DNA of 64,000 nt from contig SMNZ01000003.1 in assembly GCA_004353515.1 (NCBI GenBank), positions 576,792-640,791 of the forward strand. The letters run 5' to 3'. This stretch comes from Alteromonadaceae bacterium M269. GTDB lineage: Bacteria > Pseudomonadota > Gammaproteobacteria > Enterobacterales > Alteromonadaceae. This document shows positions 1 to 9,318 of the stretch, piece after piece (position 1 is the first letter of the stretch; every line of letters begins with the position of its first letter). Both the position numbers and the translations under genes were made by a program. Below the pieces are notes generated by a model. It ran no database searches. It had not been told where the DNA came from and saw nothing but the letters and a program-made list of their open reading frames with translations.

Positions 1-88
1 ACTGAGACCATAAGGTGAAAAATACCCCCTTAAGTCATGTTATTACTGATAACGTTAGAGTTTATCGCGACATTTTACGGCCTTTGTA

Positions 89-116
89 TTGACTTGCTTT
101 GAACAGGTGATAAGAT
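89..116 (+). promoter_or_regulatory. putative promoter of the tRNA-Arg locus
   Basis: TTGACT (89-94), a 16-bp spacer and TAAGAT (111-116) form a sigma70-like promoter about 75 bp before the first tRNA. The bases after the -10 are GC-rich (GCACGCCGC), as in discriminators of stable-RNA promoters under stringent control. This is inferred from sequence only. The -10 box matches the consensus at 4 of 6 positions. Confidence 0.5.
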
Positions 117-189
117 GCACGCCGCTTTGCAGCTGGCGCCTTTATTGAGTCTTTTGCAGAGTTTAAAATCTACTGTTTGAATAGATTGT

Positions 190-266
190 GCGTGTGTAGC
201 TCAGCTGGATAGAGTACCTGGCTACGAACCAGGCGGTCGGAGGTTCGAATCCTTCCACACGCGCCA
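190..266 (+). tRNA. tRNA-Arg (anticodon ACG), copy 1
   Basis: A full 77-nt cloverleaf. The acceptor GCGTGTG pairs with CACACGC, the anticodon stem CCTGG/CCAGG encloses loop CTACGAA with anticodon ACG, the T arm contains GGTTCGAATCC, and CCA is encoded. It decodes CGN arginine codons after A34-to-inosine editing, as known for bacterial tRNA-Arg(ACG). It is identical to the second copy at 448-524 and probably co-transcribed with it. Confidence 0.97.
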
Positions 267-293
267 TTTTAATCCTTATTAGTCAAAGGATGA

Positions 294-398
294 GAACCGA
301 GAGGTTCGACAAAATTGTCGGGAACAATTTTGAACGCGCGAAGTGCGGCCCATAGGGCGAAAGACAGGATGTCTGGAGTAATCCTTCCACACGCGCCA
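294..398 (+). repeat. tRNA-3'-end repeat unit A (rtT-like)
   Basis: This unit follows the first tRNA-Arg. In order it holds a GAACC/GGTTC mini-hairpin (294-307), a 9-bp hairpin CAAAATTGT/ACAATTTTG with loop CGGGA (310-332), a GC-rich stretch, a small palindrome AGACA-GGA-TGTCT, and then an exact copy of the last 19 nt of the tRNA including CCA (380-398). The layout recalls E. coli tyrT, where 178-bp rtT repeats each end with the terminal 19 bp of the tRNA gene. The two are not homologous in sequence as far as I can see. Confidence 0.75.
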
Positions 399-447
399 AT
401 TTAACTTTTTATCATTAATCAGTTAAACTAAATTAAATACCTATTAC

Positions 448-524
448 GCGTGTGTAGCTCAGCTGGATAGAGTACCTGGCTACGAACCAGGCGGTCGGAG
501 GTTCGAATCCTTCCACACGCGCCA
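448..524 (+). tRNA. tRNA-Arg (anticodon ACG), copy 2
   Basis: A 77-nt tRNA gene identical to the copy at 190-266, with encoded CCA. No separate promoter is evident in the 181 bp between them, so one precursor transcript is likely. Downstream lie two further hairpin units and another truncated tRNA 3' end (to 781). Confidence 0.97.
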
Positions 525-595
525 CTTCTTTTCTTCTTAGAATCTTAAAATAATCCATATTATTAGCTTAGACGAATTCTTGTGTTAGAAGGATG

Positions 596-781
596 AAGAA
601 CCGATAAGAGGTTCGACAAATTCGTCAGGAACGAATTTGAACATGCTCAGGCATTGCCGCGAAGCGGTCAGTATCAGGGACGATTACGAATAGAAATTCG
701 TCAGGAACGAACTTGAACATGCTTTAGCATGACCGTAAGGCGGAAGACAGGATGTATGGAGTAACCCTTCCACACGCGCCA
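596..781 (+). repeat. tRNA-3'-end repeat units B and C (rtT-like)
   Basis: Unit B has the GAACC/GGTTC element and a perfect 9-bp hairpin CAAATTCGT/ACGAATTTG with loop CAGGA (617-639), followed by ATGC/GCAT and CCGC/GCGG hairpins. Unit C repeats the main hairpin with one mismatch (694-714) and has CATGCT/AGCATG. It then shares the GACAGGATGT block (746-755) with unit A and ends in 16 nt identical to the tRNA 3' end (766-781). Compared with unit A, both arms of the main stem change together, which preserves pairing. The rest of 525-833 holds nothing else recognisable. Confidence 0.7.
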
Positions 782-833
782 CTTCTTTCAAAAAAGCCCT
801 TTATTTTCTTATTATTAACTACGAATAATTTTT

Positions 834-2255
834 TTAGTTTGAACGCCTTAAAGAATAGATTGGTTCTTTAGAGTTAGGTGTTGCCTTAGTGTACGGGATG
901 CTTATAGTGACCTTAAAATAGATGTCGGGTTCTGATGCTATGGATAACTGTCCACCACACGAAGTAATACTGCAATAAGAGTGAGCTAGCCCAAACTGAA
1001 TTCTGTTAGACATTGTATGGAAGGGCATGAGCAGTTTGTCTGGATCTGTTATCTTCATTCCTTTTCCGTTATCTGAAATCTCTATCTTTACGAAATCTCC
1101 TTCTTTGTAAGTTTTGATGGTTACTCGTCTGTTAATTTCTTCTTTGTCGTTAAAAGCATGAGAAAAATTCTTAAACACGTTGATTAAGCTCATGGTTAAA
1201 ACGCTACGAGGGAAGGTGACGTGGATGTCTTGAATATCGAGGCAGAGGTTTATGTTCTCTGATGAGAAATCGAGTCCCGATGTGCAAGATTCAATAAGTT
1301 GTCTGACATTAAAAGTGCTTGGTTCATCCGAGTCTGAAAGTAATGTAATTAGTCTGACCGATTCAGACACCTTTCTTAAATTACTTAGCGTCATGTCTAT
1401 TGCTTGTTCTTCGATTTCATTGCTTGATTTGAGATTGCTACTTGCCATTAATGCTACACCCAAGGGAGTATTGATATTGTGAGCTAGACCTTTTAGCGTT
1501 TTATTGAGGGCGATTAGGCTGTTTTTCTGCTCTAGGTTTTTGGCCAGTAAGTTTTCTCTTTTGAGTAAATCGAAAATATATTTGAGGGTAAAAAGTGTAA
1601 TGAAGAAAATAGCGACGACGACGATCGAAAATGATGACAAAAACGCGCTGTTAAGGGCAGACAGCTGGCTTTGAATAGGGAGTCTGACTTCAATAGCGCC
1701 AGCAAGATCTCCAACTTTCCAATCTCGTTTGGGGGAACTCGCTAAATTGTTGTGACAATCAGTGCAAGCTTCTGATGTCATATGGTCAGGGATGGCAGCT
1801 CTAACGGTATTGCCTAACAGTTCGTAGTAGAGCTGCTCGCCATTAACCAAAGCACTGAGCGCATTACGTTGGAATTCGTCTAATTTACGGTCCCCACGAG
1901 GAGGGAAGGGATAATCGCTGTATATGTGATACTCAATTAAACTTTTGTCCTTTTGATGTGCTTCAGCGACCTCGAACCAGAGAGTAAGAGGTAAAGGAAT
2001 AGTGTTAACCTGATCACGATTGGGCCCCCAATCAACTGGAATGTCCGATTTGTTTTTAACGACGCTGACGACTTTTTCTGCATAGTACTTACGCAAAAGC
2101 TTATGGTTTTGTGCCGTTTGAGAGGCTTGAATAGCAGCCCATTCAGTCAGTATATCCTGTCTAAACGTACTGAAACTAAACCATGCAGCGCCTGCTAGAA
2201 CTGTGAAATAGCCACCAAAGATCAACCACAATTTAGAAGACGACTTTAGCGCCAC
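834..2255 (-). CDS. membrane sensor histidine kinase with Tll0287-like haem domain
   Basis: A 473-aa inner-membrane two-component sensor. It has an N-terminal membrane segment (residues ~10-30), an extracytoplasmic DUF3365/Tll0287-like domain with a CTDCH c-type haem motif (C164, C167, H168), a second membrane segment (~205-230) and a cytoplasmic kinase. The kinase shows the H-box HNINTPL (H259), an N-box with NVFKNFSHAF, and a DNGKGM ATP-binding loop. The start was set at GTG 2255 because GGAG lies 6 nt upstream; an ATG 39 bp earlier has no ribosome site. No response regulator is adjacent. The family suggests redox or ligand sensing through haem, which is inference here. Confidence 0.85.
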   Translation of the reverse strand: MALKSSSKLWLIFGGYFTVLAGAAWFSFSTFRQDILTEWAAIQASQTAQNHKLLRKYYAEKVVSVVKNKSDIPVDWGPNRDQVNTIPLPLTLWFEVAEAHQKDKSLIEYHIYSDYPFPPRGDRKLDEFQRNALSALVNGEQLYYELLGNTVRAAIPDHMTSEACTDCHNNLASSPKRDWKVGDLAGAIEVRLPIQSQLSALNSAFLSSFSIVVVAIFFITLFTLKYIFDLLKRENLLAKNLEQKNSLIALNKTLKGLAHNINTPLGVALMASSNLKSSNEIEEQAIDMTLSNLRKVSESVRLITLLSDSDEPSTFNVRQLIESCTSGLDFSSENINLCLDIQDIHVTFPRSVLTMSLINVFKNFSHAFNDKEEINRRVTIKTYKEGDFVKIEISDNGKGMKITDPDKLLMPFHTMSNRIQFGLAHSYCSITSCGGQLSIASEPDIYFKVTISIPYTKATPNSKEPIYSLRRSN

Positions 2256-2392
2256 AGTAAACTCCAAGGGATAGGGATAAATAAAATATAGCAAAGGCTG
2301 GAGTAATACGTTAAAGCAAGTCTGCTATTAGAGTACGTTGATTCGTTTTAATGTGCTAAACAGGCTTTTTAAGGCTGTAGGGTTGGAGATGT

Positions 2393-2431
2393 AAAAAGCG
2401 CCAGAAGAGCTGAGTCACTCATACTGACGCC
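2393..2431 (-). terminator. terminator after the S9 peptidase gene
   Basis: On the minus strand a 7-bp stem GCGTCAG/CTGGCGC (one G-U pair) with a long AT-rich loop is followed by TTTTT. It lies 12 bp past the stop of the peptidase gene, where a rho-independent terminator is expected. Confidence 0.55.
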
Positions 2432-2443
2432 TTTGGTATTTTT

Positions 2444-4732
2444 TTAGCGCGGAACTTCCATATTACGAATAACGAACTGGGGTGGTGGGGTTTGTTCCAA
2501 TAAGTGCTTGACGAAAAAATCCCAGCGTTTTCTAACAAAGTAAGGGTGTCTATGCAGTAAGTGTCCCATATTGGGGTAAAGCATTAACTCAAAATCTTTG
2601 TTGGCTTTGATTAAGCTATCAACTAATTGCATGGTAGCTGCTGGATTGACATTGTCGTCCAGCTCTCCATGAGCTAGCAATAGTTTCCCCTTCAGCTTAT
2701 CTACTAGATTAAGGTTGGACTGCTCATCCCAGTGACTGCCAACTGGGTAACCCATCCACGTTTCATTCCATCCTGTTTTATCCGTTCTGAAATCATGGTT
2801 TCCCGATGCGGATACTCCTACTTTAAAGAAATCTGGGTACTTGAACATGGCGTGTGCTGTGTCATATCCACCGGCTGAGAAGCCATAGATGCCAACACGG
2901 TCAATATCTATATAGCGGTACTTTTGAGCCAATTGCTTAATTGCCCATACGTGATCATCAACACCACCACTCAGATTTTTGTAACTGTACTCGTGAAATG
3001 CTCTGTCCCTTTTAGCAGTGCCTCGGCCATCCATTTTGATGACAATAAAACCAAGTTCGGCCAGAGCTTGGGCGTGGGCGCCTAGTGGCGCGCCGTATGT
3101 TTTAGGCGTGAAATACCCGTGAGGTCCAGTATAAACATCATCGATTATAGGATATTGCTGATTTGGATCGAAGTTAGATGGGTAGTATAAAACGCCGAAT
3201 AGGCGTGTCTTCCCATCTTCTGTAAGTAGATTAAATGGTTCTGGCGGCTTATAGCCGAGGTGATCTAGCTCATCCGTATTGGCTTGCCCTAGCTGAGCGA
3301 GCATTTTTCCGTCTTCTAGTCGTCTTAAGGTATGTACTGGAGGCGACTGAACTGTGCTCATTGTATCGATAAAGACATCATATGACGGAGAAAGTTGTGT
3401 GCTGTGCATCTGAGGTTCTGGTGTCAGCAGCTTGAGATCTTTACCTGTAAAGTTCACGGAATATAAGTGGCGATAGTAAGGCTCTGCCTGATCTAGAGCA
3501 GCTCCTTCGAAATATAACTGTCCTTCTTTAGCGTCTACTGATTTTATGTCGCGTACAATAAGATCTGTTGGCGTGACTTCGTTAATCAATTCGCCTGTTA
3601 CCAAATCATACCGAAAAACCTGCTGCACTCCATGGCGCTCAGAGGTCCATAAAAGGGTATTTTCGTCAGGAAAAACGTAATGCCTTTGCGCCCAAGGGTC
3701 GATGTATTTTGAGTTAGTTTCTTCAATGAGTGTTTTGACCCTCCTAGTCTGAGGGGAAAGCTCCTTCAAACGATAGGTTTGAAATCCTCGTTCACGTTCA
3801 ACAAAATAGAATTTATTGTTATCTTCAAACCCTCCCCAAAGTGGATCGCCATAATAGGTCTGCATTTGAGTCGGATTATCTATCTTGAACGCTTCTTTCT
3901 TGCTGACATCTACAAGAACAATATGCCCCTGAGGAATGTGTTTATCGCCAGCTAATGGATAATGATATTCGTAGGTTCTAGGGCGGTGACCTTTGCCTGT
4001 AACACTTTGTGTTAAGTGTAACTTCCCAACTTTTCTTAGATCCAACTGGAAGGTGACCAAGTACTTACTATTGTCAGCCCAGTAAACAACCTTTTGGTGT
4101 TCAACGCTGCCTTTGGGCTTATTGAAGAATCTCCTCGGATTGGAATTAGCAGTTGCGTAAGCGAAATCTTTTTGACCGTCGGTTGTCAATTGATGTTCTT
4201 TGCCAGTTTCAAGGTCGCGCAAGAATAAGTTGTATTCCTTAACGAAAGCTTGCCATTTTCCATTGGGTGATATTAAAGGGGCTGTGTTGCCTGTATCTGA
4301 GGAAACTTCTCGACATTGGTAAGTATTACTCTTATCGCACGACCATTCTTTTTTTTGCCAGCGTATGTGTATGGACTTTTCATCTCCATTAACAACGTCC
4401 AGCTCTTTTTCGAAACTTTCTTTGTCTGAGACATTTAAGCTATTTGCAAGCTTATCCAAATTAAATAATGAGTGAGGGCGGTGATTTTCGTCGTAATAAA
4501 TGTAATCGGTTGACTGCCCATTTTTTAAAGCAAACCAAAAAGTGCCATTGTTTTGCCAACGAGGTCTAACCCATAAGTTATGTGCTTTATCTCGTAAACT
4601 GATAGGTAAAAACTGCTCAGCTCTTTGATACTTACTTAACGTGGTTTCATCGCTTTGCTTTTCTGTGCTGTTTAAAGCGCATCCTGCCAGAAAGGAGATA
4701 ATTAAACCTGCGAAAGTCAATTTGCACTTCAT
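2444..4732 (-). CDS. S9 family prolyl oligopeptidase (DPP IV-like) lipoprotein
   Basis: A 762-aa serine peptidase that should release dipeptides or cleave after proline in exported peptides. A lipobox LAGC (C18) ends a typical signal peptide, so it is probably a periplasmic or outer-membrane lipoprotein. Residues ~130-500 match a DPP IV N-terminal beta-propeller. The C-terminal alpha/beta-hydrolase domain carries GFSAGG (S619), GELDDNV (D692) and a histidine in MGHLLHR (H724). It is monocistronic with its own terminator. A perfect palindrome at 4830-4846 lies in its upstream region. The substrate is unknown. Confidence 0.9.
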   Translation of the reverse strand: MKCKLTFAGLIISFLAGCALNSTEKQSDETTLSKYQRAEQFLPISLRDKAHNLWVRPRWQNNGTFWFALKNGQSTDYIYYDENHRPHSLFNLDKLANSLNVSDKESFEKELDVVNGDEKSIHIRWQKKEWSCDKSNTYQCREVSSDTGNTAPLISPNGKWQAFVKEYNLFLRDLETGKEHQLTTDGQKDFAYATANSNPRRFFNKPKGSVEHQKVVYWADNSKYLVTFQLDLRKVGKLHLTQSVTGKGHRPRTYEYHYPLAGDKHIPQGHIVLVDVSKKEAFKIDNPTQMQTYYGDPLWGGFEDNNKFYFVERERGFQTYRLKELSPQTRRVKTLIEETNSKYIDPWAQRHYVFPDENTLLWTSERHGVQQVFRYDLVTGELINEVTPTDLIVRDIKSVDAKEGQLYFEGAALDQAEPYYRHLYSVNFTGKDLKLLTPEPQMHSTQLSPSYDVFIDTMSTVQSPPVHTLRRLEDGKMLAQLGQANTDELDHLGYKPPEPFNLLTEDGKTRLFGVLYYPSNFDPNQQYPIIDDVYTGPHGYFTPKTYGAPLGAHAQALAELGFIVIKMDGRGTAKRDRAFHEYSYKNLSGGVDDHVWAIKQLAQKYRYIDIDRVGIYGFSAGGYDTAHAMFKYPDFFKVGVSASGNHDFRTDKTGWNETWMGYPVGSHWDEQSNLNLVDKLKGKLLLAHGELDDNVNPAATMQLVDSLIKANKDFELMLYPNMGHLLHRHPYFVRKRWDFFVKHLLEQTPPPQFVIRNMEVPR

Positions 4733-4829
4733 ATCAAGTCTCTTATTACCGTTTGTTTGTATTTAATGAGGGCGAGTACGCAACTGAGGCATTAGCCCTG
4801 TTTCTTATGGTGTACCATATTAAGTTATA

Positions 4830-4846
4830 TTGTATACATTATACAA
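4830..4846. promoter_or_regulatory. operator-like palindrome in a divergent intergenic region
   Basis: TTGTATA-CAT-TATACAA is a perfect 7-3-7 inverted repeat. It sits in the 371-bp region (4733-5103) between the divergent S9 peptidase and oxygenase-like genes, 98 bp from the peptidase start. Its size and symmetry fit a dimeric repressor site; the regulator is unknown. I see no other gene or RNA in this gap. Confidence 0.45.
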
Positions 4847-5103
4847 ATTGTTGGGCGTGCATTATCATAAAGCACTGTTAACTAATCCTTACTCAGTTTC
4901 TAAAGTGTTAATGGCGATAAGTGTTTGCATAACGTTGGAGTTGCTGTGCTACTGACGAAACATGGTTGATATGTGCTATTCAATGAGGTCGGGAGTTTTA
5001 TGTTTTACAAGAAATAAGCGATATATTGTTAAAATTTTTAGGCCTGATAATTTAACTTTGATAGAGTTAGCACCAAATTTTTTAACTATGGTGTACTTAA
5101 TTA

Positions 5104-5724
5104 ATGGCTATTGAAAAATATGATGTCCAAGCTTTGTTTGCGACACCTTACTTTAAAACTAACTTAAAGCATGCAATTACTGAGGAACATGTTAAGTTTG
5201 TTCGTGGCTTAAAGATGATAAAGAATAGAGATAACCTCATTTCTGAGAATCTCTATATATTCGAAGAGCCAGAAATGGCGGGTATTAAAGCAGTTATACA
5301 AGAAGCGTTGGATATATATTCAAGCCAAGTGATGGGGGTTGAGCACAAGCTCTACGTGACTCAGTCATGGGCACTTTCAAACCCTCCTGGGGTAGGTATG
5401 CACTCACATTCACATTCTAATTCGTTGATATCCGGCTCGTTTTACTATGATGAATTACCTCAGCCTTTGTCTCGCGTGATATTTGATAAACACACTAGTT
5501 ATCAACAATTAGAGATAAACCCTTTACGTGAAAGGCAAAACCTTTTCAACACGCCAATAAATGTTCTGACCCCTGAAAGCAATGACTTGATTTTATTCCC
5601 TTCTTATCTAAATCATCAAATCGAAGCAAATATGGCTCAAACAGAACGAAGAGCGATTGCTTTTAATTGTTTTATTAAAGGACAGTTAGGCAATTATCGA
5701 GATGTATCGGAGCTTATGCTCTAG
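5104..5724 (+). CDS. putative 2OG-Fe(II) oxygenase (TIGR02466-like)
   Basis: A 206-aa protein resembling the TIGR02466 group of presumed 2-oxoglutarate/Fe(II) oxygenases. The double-stranded beta-helix is suggested by a MHSHSHSN segment (H98-H102) followed by SGSFYYD, where the first metal ligands would lie, and by SYLNHQI plus ERRAIAFN near the C-terminus, which would give the distal histidine and the 2OG-binding arginine. No signal peptide is seen, so it is cytoplasmic. Relatives hydroxylate amino acids or phage-like targets, but no substrate can be named. No clear Shine-Dalgarno precedes the ATG. Confidence 0.6.
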   Translation: MAIEKYDVQALFATPYFKTNLKHAITEEHVKFVRGLKMIKNRDNLISENLYIFEEPEMAGIKAVIQEALDIYSSQVMGVEHKLYVTQSWALSNPPGVGMHSHSHSNSLISGSFYYDELPQPLSRVIFDKHTSYQQLEINPLRERQNLFNTPINVLTPESNDLILFPSYLNHQIEANMAQTERRAIAFNCFIKGQLGNYRDVSELML

Positions 5725-6025
5725 ACTCTATCTTATTGAGCAATAGCCGGCATCTACTAATGATATCGGCTAAAGCTACTTATGCTCTCTAGCTTTTCTA
5801 ATCCCAATCCTTTCTTTTTATAGGGCGAGCGATTGCTTTAAGTGGTCTCTTAATTCTTAGCTTCTCAGACGATAGTTATCGTAAATATGGTTATCTGCGT
5901 ATCACTAGATAAAAGTAGTGATTTTTTCACTTATTAGTACAAGGATATTAGTTTCTCAGTTGTTTTTTGATAACTTGCGTGATACTTGTTTCTCTCTCAA
6001 ATAATGGCTAAAAATAGATTGAAAA
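5725..6025. other. intergenic gap without a recognised gene
   Basis: These 301 bp before oadG contain no convincing ORF, RNA or terminator. The oadGAB promoter should lie here, but no -35/-10 pair stands out. Confidence 0.4.
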
Positions 6026-6289
6026 ATGACCGATGAAATAATGAACTTATTGGCAGAATCAGCGAATCTCTTGATTGTTGGTATGGCTGTCGTTTTTGTT
6101 TTTCTGACCGTGCTCATTGGTGCCGTGAAATTGATGTCTAGGGTTGTGCAAAAATTCCCTGAGCCGAATACAGATGCATTTGGGTCTAATAATCTAGTAA
6201 CAAAACAGATTGCACAGCAGGATGACAAAGTTTCACCTCAGATCGTTGCTGCTATTGTTGCGGCAGTTCACCAATATCGTCAAAAGTAG
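6026..6289 (+). CDS. oadG: oxaloacetate decarboxylase gamma subunit
   Basis: An 87-aa subunit of the Na+-pumping oxaloacetate decarboxylase. One membrane helix (~12-36, NLLIVGMAVVFVFLTVLIG) is followed by a short hydrophilic tail. In the known complex OadG anchors the alpha subunit to the membrane-embedded beta subunit and carries zinc through its C-terminal part. It is the first gene of oadGAB, 33 bp before oadA, the same order as in Klebsiella and Vibrio. No strong ribosome site is visible before the ATG. Confidence 0.9.
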   Translation: MTDEIMNLLAESANLLIVGMAVVFVFLTVLIGAVKLMSRVVQKFPEPNTDAFGSNNLVTKQIAQQDDKVSPQIVAAIVAAVHQYRQK

Positions 6290-6322
6290 CCTTTTAACTC
6301 ATATATCTTATAGGAGCCTTCC

Positions 6323-8119
6323 ATGGCAAAGCCGTTAGCTATCACTGAGCTTGTGTTTCGAGATGCTCATCAATCCTTACTTGCGACCAGAATGCGGCTT
6401 GATGATATGTTGCCTATTGCGGCTAAGTTAGACGATGTAGGCTATTGGTCGATGGAGTCGTGGGGAGGGGCAACCTTTGATGCTTGTATTCGATATTTAG
6501 GGGAAGATCCCTGGGATCGTATTCGAGAAATCAAAAAGGCGATGCCTAAAACTAAGCAGCAAATGCTGCTTCGAGGCCAAAACCTATTAGGTTACCGACA
6601 TTACGCTGACGATGTTGTCACCAAATTTGTCGAGCGTGCGCATACTAATGGAGTGGATGTTTTTAGAATTTTCGATGCGATGAATGATGTACGCAATCTA
6701 AAAACAGCCATTAAAGCTGCTATAGACGTTGAAGCGCATGCTCAAGGCACTATTTCTTATACCGTAAGCCCAGTGCATTCGATGCAGCTTTGGCTTGATA
6801 TGGCGCGCCAACTTGAAGATATGGGCGTTCACTCTATCTGTATTAAAGATATGGCAGGCTTGTTGAAGCCTTACGTCTGTGAAGAGTTGATAACTGAGCT
6901 GAAGCAAGCGGTTGATGTTCCTATTGCCATGCAATGTCACGCAACAACGGGCTTAAGCACTGCGGCGTACCAAAAAGCGATAGATGCAGGCATTGATATG
7001 TTGGATACCGCGATATCGTCGATGAGCCAAACATATGGGCATAGTGCGACCGAGACTTTTGTATCTATCCTTGAAGGCACAGAGCGCGATACCGGTTTAG
7101 ATATGGTCTTACTCGATGATATATCGGCTTACTTTAGAGAAGTGCGTAAAAAATATGCGAAGTTCGAAGGTAGCTTAAAAGGTGTTGATTCACGCATTCT
7201 TATTGCTCAGGTCCCGGGTGGAATGTTGACTAACATGGAGAATCAGCTGAGAGAACAGAATGCTGAAGATAAAATGGACGAAGTACTCAAGGAAATTCCA
7301 AGAGTCAGAGAAGATCTCGGCTTTATTCCATTGGTCACACCTACGTCGCAAATTGTGGGTTCTCAAGCGGTGCTTAATGTTCTGACTGGTGAACGATATA
7401 AAAGTATTACCAAGGAAACAGCGGGTGTTTTAAAAGGGGAATATGGCGATACCGCAGCACCTGTCAATAGCGAATTGCAACAACGTGTTCTAGGTAACGA
7501 ACAAGCCATTAGTTGTAGACCGGCAGACCTCATTGATGATGAGCTGGAAAAACTGAGTAATGAACTTAAGGAATTATCTGAAACAAAGTCGATTACTTTG
7601 GCGAAAGATACCATTGATGATGTTCTGACTTATGCACTCTTTCCGCAAGTCGGCCTAAAGTTTCTTGAAAATAGAGACAATCCAGATGCCTTTGAACCTG
7701 TTCCCGGCACTGAAGAAAAAGCGCCTGTTGCTGCTCCACAACATTCAGCTCCGGAACGAAGCCATCAAGGTACTCAATCCTACTCTGTTCGCGTGGATGG
7801 CAAAGTTTATCAAGTTGAAGTCGCTGAATCTGGTGCATTGGAGAGTGTCATTCCAGTGAACACGGGAGCAGAACAACAAGTATCGACTCCTGTTGCAAGT
7901 GTTAGCGGTGAGCCATTGAATGCGCCTCTTTCAGGTAACATTTTCAAAGTATTGGTGAAGTCAGGGCAATCTGTTGCTGAAGGTGACGTTGTTATCATTA
8001 TGGAAGCTATGAAAATGGAGACTGAAATTCGAGCGACGTCATCAGGTATTGTTGTCAGTGTGGAAGTTAATGAAGGTGATACGATTCAATCCGGCCAAGC
8101 GCTCATCATGTTGGGATAA
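6323..8119 (+). CDS. oadA: oxaloacetate decarboxylase alpha subunit (biotin protein)
   Basis: A 598-aa carboxyltransferase subunit that moves CO2 from oxaloacetate to biotin. The HMGL-like TIM barrel is at the N-terminus ([11 protein letters not shown] near residue 13; [16 protein letters not shown]). A conserved carboxylase domain follows. After an Ala/Pro/Gln-rich linker (~465-515) comes a biotinyl domain with EAMKMETE, whose Lys564 is the expected biotin site. AGGAG lies 7 nt before the ATG. The paired OadB couples decarboxylation of carboxybiotin to Na+ export. Confidence 0.97.
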   Translation: MAKPLAITELVFRDAHQSLLATRMRLDDMLPIAAKLDDVGYWSMESWGGATFDACIRYLGEDPWDRIREIKKAMPKTKQQMLLRGQNLLGYRHYADDVVTKFVERAHTNGVDVFRIFDAMNDVRNLKTAIKAAIDVEAHAQGTISYTVSPVHSMQLWLDMARQLEDMGVHSICIKDMAGLLKPYVCEELITELKQAVDVPIAMQCHATTGLSTAAYQKAIDAGIDMLDTAISSMSQTYGHSATETFVSILEGTERDTGLDMVLLDDISAYFREVRKKYAKFEGSLKGVDSRILIAQVPGGMLTNMENQLREQNAEDKMDEVLKEIPRVREDLGFIPLVTPTSQIVGSQAVLNVLTGERYKSITKETAGVLKGEYGDTAAPVNSELQQRVLGNEQAISCRPADLIDDELEKLSNELKELSETKSITLAKDTIDDVLTYALFPQVGLKFLENRDNPDAFEPVPGTEEKAPVAAPQHSAPERSHQGTQSYSVRVDGKVYQVEVAESGALESVIPVNTGAEQQVSTPVASVSGEPLNAPLSGNIFKVLVKSGQSVAEGDVVIIMEAMKMETEIRATSSGIVVSVEVNEGDTIQSGQALIMLG

Positions 8120-8122
8120 TTA

Positions 8123-9256
8123 ATGGATAAGTTACTAACGCTCTGGGAAACAACGTCAATTGCAAATTTTGAGCTAGGGCAACTCCTTATGATGGCGGTA
8201 GGTGGGTTACTGCTGTATCTCGCCATAGTAAAGAAATTTGAGCCGCTATTACTTTTACCAATTGGCTTCGGTGCCATACTAACCAATATACCTTTGGCTG
8301 GGTTTTCTGAAGCTGGTGGCTTGCTTTATAACGTTTATAAAGTGGGGATTGAAACTGGCGTTTTCCCATTATTGATTTTTATGGGAGTAGGGGCGTTAAC
8401 TGATTTCGGTGCCTTAATTGCTAACCCTAAAGTGTTGTTATTAGGTGCAGCGGCTCAGTTTGGTATTTTTGCGACCTTGTTTGGCGCCGTTATGCTCAAT
8501 ATGGTTCCTGGTATGGAGTTTACACTGCAGCAAGCTGCCGCTATTGCCATTATTGGAGGAGCTGATGGTCCAACTGCGATATTCTTAGCGTCGAAACTTG
8601 CACCTGAATTACTCGGTGCCATCGCTGTAGCTGCATATTCTTACATGGCGTTAGTACCCATTATTCAACCACCCATCATGAAGGCTTTGACGACTGAATC
8701 GGAAAGGCAAATCAAGATGGAGCAACTGCGAACAGTATCCAAGAAGGAAAAAGTTATATTTCCTCTGATGGTGCTACTACTGACAATTGTATTTTTGCCA
8801 GCAGCGACGCCCTTGGTAGGCATGTTCTGTTTAGGAAATTTAATGCGTGAGTCTGGTGTTGTCGAGCGTCTCAGCGGTACTGCGCAAAATGAATTGATCA
8901 ATATAGTGACTATCTTTTTAGGGCTGGCTGTTGGATCAAAATTATCAGCAGATAAGTTTCTTACAGCAGAAACCCTAGGAATTTTATTTTTAGGTGCTCT
9001 CGCATTTGCCATAGGTACAGCGTCGGGTGTATTGATGGCGAAATTAATGAGCAAGTTGAGCGGAGGTAAAATCAATCCGCTTATCGGTGCTGCGGGCGTG
9101 TCAGCAGTGCCCATGGCAGCGCGTGTTGTGAATAAGGTTGGCTTAGAGTCTAACCCTCACAACTTCTTATTAATGCATGCTATGGGGCCAAATGTGGCTG
9201 GTGTTCTAGGTTCCGCAGTTGCTGCAGGTATACTTTTAGCTCTTGTAGGGCCTTAA
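8123..9256 (+). CDS. oadB: Na+-transporting oxaloacetate decarboxylase beta subunit
   Basis: A 377-aa polytopic inner-membrane protein that decarboxylates carboxybiotin and exports Na+. About nine hydrophobic helices are visible, together with the family's conserved [13 protein letters not shown] segment (residues ~147-159), near the aspartate involved in Na+ coupling. It starts 3 bp after the oadA stop, so translation is coupled. It is shorter than some homologues (~430 aa), which carry a longer N-terminal part. It is the last gene of the operon; no clear terminator follows. Confidence 0.95.
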   Translation: MDKLLTLWETTSIANFELGQLLMMAVGGLLLYLAIVKKFEPLLLLPIGFGAILTNIPLAGFSEAGGLLYNVYKVGIETGVFPLLIFMGVGALTDFGALIANPKVLLLGAAAQFGIFATLFGAVMLNMVPGMEFTLQQAAAIAIIGGADGPTAIFLASKLAPELLGAIAVAAYSYMALVPIIQPPIMKALTTESERQIKMEQLRTVSKKEKVIFPLMVLLLTIVFLPAATPLVGMFCLGNLMRESGVVERLSGTAQNELINIVTIFLGLAVGSKLSADKFLTAETLGILFLGALAFAIGTASGVLMAKLMSKLSGGKINPLIGAAGVSAVPMAARVVNKVGLESNPHNFLLMHAMGPNVAGVLGSAVAAGILLALVGP

Positions 9257-9318
9257 CTTGCCATAAGGTAAACGAGGAATTGGTGCGTAGGTAGGCCCTG
9301 CGCATGCTCTATATTTGG

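Noticed and set aside
5651..5839. 13-bp direct repeat GAGCGATTGCTTT at 5651 and 5827
   Set aside because: Short, one copy inside a gene, no further structure; probably coincidence.
8665..9114. 149-codon open frame antisense to oadB
   Set aside because: It lies fully opposite a well-conserved gene, has low-complexity composition and no ribosome site; a shadow of oadB codon use.
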